12,001 nucleotides of DNA from Nanobdellati archaeon (GTDB taxonomy: Archaea > Nanobdellota > Nanobdellia > UBA10117): NCBI GenBank assembly GCA_018304365.1, contig JAGVWH010000020.1, positions 1-12,001 of the forward strand, written 5' to 3'. Position numbers and translations under genes: made by a program. Below the pieces are notes generated by a model that was not told the origin of the DNA, made no database searches, and was given only the letters and a program-made list of their open reading frames with translations. Of this stretch, positions 7,427 through 12,001 are shown one piece after another. Numbering within the stretch: position 1 is the stretch's first letter; every line of letters starts with the position of its first letter.

Positions 7427-8969
7427 GCCACCCATTGGAATCGCTTGCATAGCCGCATACATACGAACTCATATCGAAAATGTAGAGCAGCAAGTTCTAG
7501 ATTTGGATATTTTAAAATTAGATAAAGATAAAGTGAAGAAACAACTACAGGATGCAAAGCCAGATATAGTCTGCATATCTGCTTTCAGCTACAATAGATT
7601 TGATGGTTTTGATGTAGCTAAGATAGCCAAGGAGCTGGGCGCATATGTGATTTTTGGAGGCCAACACGTTACATTTTTAGATAAAGATACGTTAGAACAC
7701 GTACCTTGGATTGATATAATTATAAGAGGCGAGGCTGAAGAAACAATTATAGAAGTTTTGAAGCACTGGCGCGAAGGAAAAAGTCTAGAAGGTGTTAAAG
7801 GAGTGTCATTTTTAAACAAAGTTGGTAAGTATACTAGAAATCCAGATAGGGAATTTATAGATGTAACTCATTTGCCACTGCCAGCTTATGATTTGTTCCC
7901 GATGGAGCAATACCAAAGCTATGGTGTAATGGCTAGTAGAGGTTGCCCATATAATTGCAACTTCTGCGGTTCTCCGCAATTTTGGAAACGAAAGCTGCGA
8001 TTAAGAGACCCAAAAAATGTAATAGATGAAATAGAATATTTGATTAAAACTTATGGCAAAAAAATAGTGCACTTTAAGGATGATGTTTTTACTGCTGATA
8101 AAGCATGGGCTAGAGAGATTATGGAAGAGCTGGAACGCAGAAACTTAGGTGTTAAATGGGAGTGTTTAACACGCGTAAATCTGGTCGACAAAGATACACT
8201 TGCATTGATGAAACGCACTGGATGTGTTTTGATAGAATATGGAATAGAAACTGGCAATGAACAGCTGATGAAGCAAATAAATAAAGGCATAGTTAAATCT
8301 ATGATAGTAAATGCCATAAAGCTGACACGCGAAGCGGGCATACCTTATGGAACTTTTTTTATGGTTGGCCATCCAGGTGAGACGCGGGAAACATTAGAGG
8401 AAACATTTGATTTCGCATTTAAGCTGCGGGCGGATAGTGTAGCATTTACTTTGACCGATGCAATACCAGGTACGGAGCTTTATAATACAGCAATAGAAAA
8501 AGGCTACATACCAAAAGATTTTTCTTGGGCGAAAGCAGACAAAAGAAATTTCAATGGATTTCCAGTACCAAGATTTGAGAATTCTAATTTGCAGGAAGAA
8601 AAAATGAAAGAATTTTCCCGCAGGTTTATTATGAGATTTGCATTGGGCCGGTTATTTGATATGAAAGATTCTAAAGATTACTATTATGTATTCCAAAACG
8701 AATGGACGCCATATCACTTCACAGTTAAAAATAAGAAAGATATACAGATTTTACTGCAGGAATTACATAAAGGATGGAATCTTGCATCTTCTCCCCACCA
8801 AAAAATAAAAGGCGCTATTTTGCTGCCGTTCTTTATAGGAAGATTGGCTAAAAACCATATTGTAAGACTATATAGGAATGCTAAAATAAAACTAACAGCA
8901 AATGATGGGCGAATACATAAAGAATCTCAGACGCAAAATCTAATTACAGCAGCTACAGAAAATGATTAA
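7425..8969 (+). CDS. B12-binding radical SAM protein lacking its N-terminal start
   Basis: The frame is open from 7419, and recognisable sequence begins at 7425 with EPPIGIACIAAYIR, which in the family lies some 20 or more residues after the initiator. So the first beta strand and start codon are missing, replaced by the methyltransferase repeat. The remainder looks intact: the rest of the cobalamin-binding domain with CISAFSYNRFDGF and VIFGGQHVTF, the CxxxCxxC cluster in RGCPYNCNFCGS (codons at 7944, 7956 and 7965), IEYGIETGNEQL, FMVGHPGETRE and a basic C-terminus. The first usable start in frame is TTG at 7503, without a ribosome binding site, which would remove a further 26 residues. It could be a decayed gene, a fusion expressed by frameshift, or an assembly join. 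The closest paralogue in the window is at 4421-5782, clearly divergent from it. Confidence 0.85.
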   Translation, partial: EPPIGIACIAAYIRTHIENVEQQVLDLDILKLDKDKVKKQLQDAKPDIVCISAFSYNRFDGFDVAKIAKELGAYVIFGGQHVTFLDKDTLEHVPWIDIIIRGEAEETIIEVLKHWREGKSLEGVKGVSFLNKVGKYTRNPDREFIDVTHLPLPAYDLFPMEQYQSYGVMASRGCPYNCNFCGSPQFWKRKLRLRDPKNVIDEIEYLIKTYGKKIVHFKDDVFTADKAWAREIMEELERRNLGVKWECLTRVNLVDKDTLALMKRTGCVLIEYGIETGNEQLMKQINKGIVKSMIVNAIKLTREAGIPYGTFFMVGHPGETRETLEETFDFAFKLRADSVAFTLTDAIPGTELYNTAIEKGYIPKDFSWAKADKRNFNGFPVPRFENSNLQEEKMKEFSRRFIMRFALGRLFDMKDSKDYYYVFQNEWTPYHFTVKNKKDIQILLQELHKGWNLASSPHQKIKGAILLPFFIGRLAKNHIVRLYRNAKIKLTANDGRIHKESQTQNLITAATEND

Positions 8970-9014
8970 TAAATTTTAATATATGGTATTTGTTATTTAT
9001 TTATCTAGAAGTCA

Positions 9015-9152
9015 CGTAAAAAGTAATTTAAGCGTTTCTTGCTAGTTTTAGCAATGGAAAGAGATCTTATAGGCGATCTTGACGTATTTGAGAGGACTAA
9101 TGATTTCTGGACTTTATCCAGGAATGAATTGCTTTTGAAGCAAATAGAGGTA
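9015..9152 (+). repeat. 138-bp direct repeat, copy 2 (start of the methyltransferase gene)
   Basis: Second copy of the sequence at 7286-7423, with one mismatch at 9050. Here it continues in frame into the rest of the methyltransferase, so this copy keeps the downstream gene. Copy 1 keeps the divergent upstream neighbour. Together they flank the headless radical SAM gene. Confidence 0.95.
9024..9030 (+). promoter_or_regulatory. TATA-like element of the methyltransferase gene
   Basis: TAATTTA centred 27 nt before ATG 9054, preceded by a BRE-like GTAAAAAG and with no Shine-Dalgarno site before the start. It fits a leaderless archaeal promoter and favours ATG 9054 over the TTG at 9039. Confidence 0.45.
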
Positions 9153-9662
9153 GAAAAGAGAGCCGGCGAACTGACTAGTAGATTTAATAGCAAGAGCAAA
9201 ATATTGGTTAAGAGTTTCCATGAGATTACCAACAAAGAAGTACCCCAAATGGGTACGGTTATTTTTGCAGACGTATTGGAGCACGTGGATAATGATGTAG
9301 AATTTCTACTAAAAGCTAGAGAATTGTTAAAATATAATGGCTGCGTTTTGATTAGTGTTCCAAGCTACCAATTTTTATGGACGAAAAACGATGAAGTTCG
9401 CGGTCATAAGAGAAGATACTCTAAAAAGCAACTGAAGAACATACTGGAATATACAGGTTATAGAGTAGAAAAAATGTTTTATTGGAATTTACTTTCAGTA
9501 CCTATGATCCTAGGAGCAAAGATTTTAGGAGCGAGAATACCGCACGAAAGCATCTCGGAATCAAAATTAAATAACATACTTTCGATGTATTTCACAAACA
9601 TAGAAAATAAAATAACAGTACCATTCGGTTCTACATTAATATGTGTAGCGAGGAAAGTTTAA
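9054..9662 (+). CDS. Class I SAM-dependent methyltransferase missing motif I
   Basis: 202 residues. The N-terminus (FERTNDFWTLSRNELLLKQI) and C-terminal half (TVIFADVLEHVDND, LKYNGCVLISVPSYQFLW, NDEVRGHKRRYSKKQL, then FYWNLLSVP) match a family of small methyltransferases common near glycan genes. In that family the segment after KILV is the glycine-rich SAM-binding loop (a GCGTG-type motif) and the acidic residue binding the ribose. Here KILV at residues 50-53 is followed at once by KSFHEITNKE, so roughly 30-40 residues are absent, in frame. Without the loop the protein should not bind SAM. ATG 9054 is chosen over TTG 9039 because of the TATA-like element. The stop overlaps the next ATG as TAATG. 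The substrate is unknown. Confidence 0.85.
   Translation: MERDLIGDLDVFERTNDFWTLSRNELLLKQIEVEKRAGELTSRFNSKSKILVKSFHEITNKEVPQMGTVIFADVLEHVDNDVEFLLKARELLKYNGCVLISVPSYQFLWTKNDEVRGHKRRYSKKQLKNILEYTGYRVEKMFYWNLLSVPMILGAKILGARIPHESISESKLNNILSMYFTNIENKITVPFGSTLICVARKV
9650..9653 (+). promoter_or_regulatory. Ribosome binding site of the second methyltransferase
   Basis: GAGG, 8 nt before ATG 9662. It supports that start rather than the in-frame ATG at 9641, which lies upstream of the site. Confidence 0.55.
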
Positions 9663-10402
9663 TGACTGGACACGCGACAGAAGGAAGTTTTAGTGATTTG
9701 TGTATGACACACTTAAATAAGACAGCTGTACTCGTGGAGTTTCTAAAAAATGAGAGTAAGGGTTTAGCATTGAATATCGGCTGCGGCGCAGGACTTCAAA
9801 CTAAGAAATTAGCAGATGCTGGATTTGAAGTAATATCTACTGATATTTCTCTAGATTTATTAAAATTAGTAGATGGTAAAGCAATATTAGCAGATGCATC
9901 TCATCTGCCATTTAAAGAAAGTAAATTTGATTATGTAGTTTGTATGGATGTATTAGAACATTTAGATGATGATGATTCTTGCATAGATAATATGCATTAT
10001 ATTATGAAATCTTCGGGAAAATTGTTGCTATCCATACCTATGCTGAATTATCCAGTCATTTACGATCCAATAAATAAAATAAGAACTTGGCTGAAAATGA
10101 AGCCTTTACCAATAGGTTTGTGGGCGTGGGAACATAAACGTCTTTATACTGAAGAACAAATACTCAAGAAGCTTGAGGAAAGATTTTCTATAATAGAGAA
10201 GCGCAAAATGTCATTCTTTTTTGTCGCTTTGTTCGAAAACTACTTACCTTATTTATTTAGTTACAAAATAAAATTAAAAAGTTCAAGTAAGCCGCCAATA
10301 TTTCTCAAGAAATTAGCAGAAATAGTTTGCAAAGTAGATGATAAGATATTTTTGGAAGATCTCGGCTACATAAATTTAGCGCTTAAAGCTAAGCCAATTT
10401 AA
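9662..10402 (+). CDS. Class I SAM-dependent methyltransferase
   Basis: Intact 246-residue methyltransferase. Motif I is ALNIGCGAG at residues 36-44, the ribose-binding acidic residue is D61 in VISTDIS, and D79 follows in ILADASHLPF. The post-motif block is DYVVCMDVLEHLDDDD (90-105), then GKLLLSIPMLNYPV. The C-terminal half has WAWEHKRLYTEEQILKKLEERF and a hydrophobic stretch (FFFVALFENYLPYLF), perhaps for membrane or lipid-substrate contact. ATG 9662 overlaps the stop of the previous methyltransferase (TAATG) and has a GAGG site, so the two are translationally coupled. The role is probably methylation of a sugar or lipid carrier in this locus; the acceptor cannot be read from the sequence. 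The 3' end overlaps the convergent glycosyltransferase by 27 bases. Confidence 0.9.
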   Translation: MTGHATEGSFSDLCMTHLNKTAVLVEFLKNESKGLALNIGCGAGLQTKKLADAGFEVISTDISLDLLKLVDGKAILADASHLPFKESKFDYVVCMDVLEHLDDDDSCIDNMHYIMKSSGKLLLSIPMLNYPVIYDPINKIRTWLKMKPLPIGLWAWEHKRLYTEEQILKKLEERFSIIEKRKMSFFFVALFENYLPYLFSYKIKLKSSSKPPIFLKKLAEIVCKVDDKIFLEDLGYINLALKAKPI

Positions 10403-11098
10403 TTCTAGCCAAAGCCGTAATATTCCAGAAAGCATTCGTTGACTATCTTTTGCTATATTTACATTTGTAGCTTGCTGTTCTTCCCATACTACTGGAAATT
10501 CTGTAACTTTAAGGCCGGCTTTCTGCGCCTTTACGATTATCTCCGTATCCCAAAACCAATGCATATCGCGTAATTTGTCAAGCAATGGAAGTATATCTTC
10601 GCGGTTGAAAGCTTTGAATCCACACTGATGGTCTGTTAAGCCAGTGCCAAACATAATTCTGGTAAAGATATTGAACATTTTGCTAAAAAATTTGCGTTTG
10701 AATGTTCTTTTTGCAGTTCCGGTTGCTAAATATCTGCTACCAATAGCTATACTTGAGCCGTTTTCTAGGTGAGTTACCGCATCTTTTATATGGTGAAGAT
10801 CTGTAGCCAAATCGACATCCATATAAATGATGTATTTTCCTTTAGCATCTTTTATAGCATTTGTTAAAGCAAATCCTCTACCTACATTTTTATCGCGCGT
10901 TGTTAGTCTTAATCCTTTGTAAATAGATATATTTTTCCTGATGATTTCTGCAGTAGAATCCGACGAGCCGTCTTCAGTTATTATTATTTCTTTGTAATTT
11001 ATTTTATTGTTTTTTAGGAAATTGTAAAGTCTATCTATGGTATATATGATATTTTTCTCTTCGTTATAAGCTGGAATTATTAATGTGAGATCTGTCAT
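10376..11098 (-). CDS. Family-2 glycosyltransferase, dolichyl/polyprenyl-phosphate sugar synthase type
   Basis: Intact 240-residue GT-A enzyme. Seen: LTLIIPAYNEEKNI at the N-terminus, ITEDGSSDSTAEII near 40-53, GRGFALTNAIKDAKGKYIIYMDVDLATD with the metal-binding DXD at D94/D96, AIGSRY near 118-123, and HQCGFKAF at 157-164. FWDTEIIVKAQKAGLKVTEFPVVWEE then carries the likely base. The order and length match DPM1/AglJ-like enzymes that make polyprenyl-phosphate sugars or add the first sugars of archaeal N-glycans; there is no C-terminal membrane domain. ATG 11098 is preferred to TTG 11116: it sits at the edge of a 50-nt gap whose centre has a TATA-like element, and no ribosome binding site is seen. 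Confidence 0.92.
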   Translation of the reverse strand: MTDLTLIIPAYNEEKNIIYTIDRLYNFLKNNKINYKEIIITEDGSSDSTAEIIRKNISIYKGLRLTTRDKNVGRGFALTNAIKDAKGKYIIYMDVDLATDLHHIKDAVTHLENGSSIAIGSRYLATGTAKRTFKRKFFSKMFNIFTRIMFGTGLTDHQCGFKAFNREDILPLLDKLRDMHWFWDTEIIVKAQKAGLKVTEFPVVWEEQQATNVNIAKDSQRMLSGILRLWLELNWLSFKR

Positions 11099-11112
11099 AT
11101 TGTTTTTGACAG

Positions 11113-11133
11113 ACAAAGGTTTTTATCCTTTGT
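11113..11133. promoter_or_regulatory. Inverted repeat with central TATA-like element between divergent glycosyltransferase genes
   Basis: ACAAAGG, seven T/A-rich bases (TTTTTAT), then CCTTTGT: a perfect 7-bp inverted repeat centred at 11123. The centre is 25 nt from the minus-strand ATG 11098 and 26 nt from the plus-strand ATG 11149. It may be a two-way leaderless promoter or an operator site. As a 7-bp hairpin it is short, so a terminator role is unlikely at this position. Confidence 0.45.
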
Positions 11134-11148
11134 TCAGGCTCACCGTAT

Positions 11149-11436
11149 ATGGCTTTGTCAATAATTATGCCCGCATATAATGAGCGGGAGCGCATTAAAG
11201 CTAATTTAGAGGACTATGCAAAAACATTCAATACGGCGGAAATTTTAGTTATGATTGAAGGTCAAGATGGAACTAAAGAATTAGTGAAAGATTTAGCTAA
11301 GATATACAAAAACATAAATTATGAATATTCGCGAACAAGACTTGGCAAAGGCAGAGCTATTAGATATGGTTTTACCATAGCTAAAGGAGAGTTAATCGGT
11401 TTCGTAGATTCATATCGCAGAGAGTTGGAAGTTTAG
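11149..11436 (+). pseudogene. Family-2 glycosyltransferase, N-terminal part (broken gene)
   Basis: First part of a DPM1-like glycosyltransferase: LSIIMPAYNERERIKANLED, EILVMIEGQDGTKELVKDLA, then LGKGRAIRYGFTIAKGELIGFVD. The last Asp is the first residue of the expected DXD motif (VDADxAT type). After that codon (11407-11409) the family sequence stops, the frame reads a few unrelated residues (SYRRELEV) and ends with TAG. The C-terminal half follows in another frame. The ATG is divergent to the intact glycosyltransferase at 11098 with a 50-nt gap. Without the DXD region it should be inactive. Confidence 0.85.
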
Positions 11437-11726
11437 GATTGAATTTATTATCGAGATTTATGTTTGGACTTCCTTTTAAAGATACACAATGCGGCGCTAA
11501 AATATTTAAAAAAAATGCAATAAAAACAATAATTAGTGATTTAGTAATAATGGATTTTGCATTTGATATAAATTTACTTTATAGTTTGAAGAAAAGAGGT
11601 TTTAAAATAAGAGAACAAGGCGTAGTTTGGAAACATATGCGAGGCTCATTTAATTTTTCAGTTTTATATTGGAAAATAATACCGCAAATAGCTCTTTCGT
11701 TATTGAAATTAAGATTTAATTTTTGA
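11415..11726 (+). pseudogene. Family-2 glycosyltransferase, C-terminal part (broken gene)
   Basis: The frame reads SQRVGSLGLNLLSRFMFGL from about 11415 (before any likely start; TTG at 11439). It continues PFKDTQCGAKIFKKNAIK, the QCG motif of the family, then MDFAFDINLLYSLKKRGF and VVWKHMRGSFNF. In intact homologues this block lies about 45-50 residues after the VDAD motif, so an internal piece of that order is missing together with a frame change. It overlaps the convergent gene by 11 bases. It is unlikely to be a separate gene. Confidence 0.83.
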
Positions 11727-12001
11727 GTCCGAATATAATTAATACAGGACTGCTGTTTTGATCGTTATAAACACGTACAGTTTCGAGAGCAGGATTTGTC
11801 GCTAAATAATTTCCCACCCAGTCAGGATGACCTTCGAATACAGATAATACAAAGTAAGCAGGTTTGCCATCTGCAATTATTTTATCAAATGCTTCAGAAC
11901 CGCCACCATAACTAAGTGTAGTTCGTTCTGCATAATATTGTATTTGCGGAACAGACATAGTATAAACTATAAGATTTTCAGGAGAATTTTCCTTAATCCA
12001 G
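11716..12001 (-). CDS. C-terminal part of a probable large membrane glycosyltransferase, 5' partial
   Basis: The frame is open to the right edge (WIKENSPENLIVYTM precedes the ATG at 11958), so only the last 94 residues are visible. They contain no membrane helix. They look like the soluble C-terminal domain of a PMT/ArnT-like or related GT-C membrane protein, with a Rossmann-like pattern: NLIVYTMSVPQIQYYAERT, AFDKIIADGKPAYFVLSVFEG and a closing SSPVLIIFGL. Such tails face the outside in archaeal PMT-family proteins. The assignment rests on this pattern and on the glycan context and is tentative. The 3' end overlaps the broken glycosyltransferase by 11 bases. Confidence 0.6.
   Translation of the reverse strand, partial: WIKENSPENLIVYTMSVPQIQYYAERTTLSYGGGSEAFDKIIADGKPAYFVLSVFEGHPDWVGNYLATNPALETVRVYNDQNSSPVLIIFGLKN

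Noticed and set aside
7210..7557. Minus-strand open frame of 115 codons over the repeat and the start of the radical SAM gene
   Set aside because: It is the antisense of the methyltransferase remnant. A similar frame recurs at 9005-9235 only because the repeat is duplicated.
8051..8372. Two overlapping minus-strand frames (96 and 68 codons)
   Set aside because: They lie fully within the radical SAM core in antisense, with no family resemblance.
8985..9006. T-rich stretch after the radical SAM stop as a transcription terminator
   Set aside because: It could be an archaeal T-tract terminator, but the whole intergenic region is AT-rich, there is no hairpin, and the evidence does not exceed background.
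9641..9661. Seven extra residues from ATG 9641 for the second methyltransferase
   Set aside because: This start lies upstream of the GAGG site and overlaps the previous gene by 22 bases. ATG 9662 has correct spacing and a TAATG overlap.
1..12001. CRISPR array, tRNA/rRNA genes, transposase or integrase
   Set aside because: No regularly spaced repeats, no cloverleaf or rRNA-like sequence, and no recombinase-like protein were found. The only clear long repeat is the 138-bp pair.

Overview
This window is a low-GC, tightly packed glycan-assembly locus, probably from an archaeon. Four things suggest an archaeon. The membrane GlcNAc-1-phosphate transferase resembles the archaeal/eukaryotic Alg7-AglH type. 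Several start codons have an AT-rich TATA-like element about 25 nt upstream and no ribosome binding site, as in leaderless transcripts. Internal operon genes carry GGTGAT/GGAG-type sites instead. Isoleucine (ATA) and arginine (AGA) codons are abundant. No rRNA or other taxonomic marker is present, so the lineage (for example a DPANN-like or other uncultured archaeon) is a guess, and a bacterial origin is not excluded.

Layout: 2-913 (+) is the 3' part of a nucleotide-sugar dehydrogenase. A minus-strand block from 7274 down to 896 holds a polytopic membrane protein, a B12-binding radical SAM protein, a small unknown protein, a GlcNAc-1-P transferase, a split polysaccharide flippase and a frameshifted family-2 glycosyltransferase. 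A plus-strand block (7286-10402) holds a promoter-plus-5'-gene repeat, a headless radical SAM gene, a second copy of the repeat that starts a methyltransferase lacking its SAM-binding motif I, and an intact methyltransferase. Then come an intact polyprenyl-phosphate-type glycosyltransferase (minus), a broken related one (plus), and the C-terminal end of a probable large membrane glycosyltransferase (minus, running off the window). Convergent genes overlap by 11-27 bases and no gap reaches 300 bases.

Together the genes fit assembly of a lipid-linked oligosaccharide for surface-protein or S-layer glycosylation: uronic-acid nucleotide sugar supply, priming of a polyprenyl phosphate, sugar addition by family-2 enzymes, decoration by methyltransferases and radical SAM enzymes, flipping across the membrane, and use by GT-C-like membrane proteins.

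The most unusual aspect is structural. Five of roughly thirteen genes carry lesions at conserved places: a frameshift, a split, an internal deletion, a replaced 5' end, and a deletion plus frameshift. One lesion coincides exactly with the end of a 138-bp direct repeat (137/138 identical) that flanks the headless radical SAM gene. Real recombination and decay, strain variation, or assembly error could each explain this, and the sequence alone cannot decide. A second notable pattern is two divergent gene pairs whose ATGs are separated by exactly 50 nt, with a TATA-like element at the centre of each gap.
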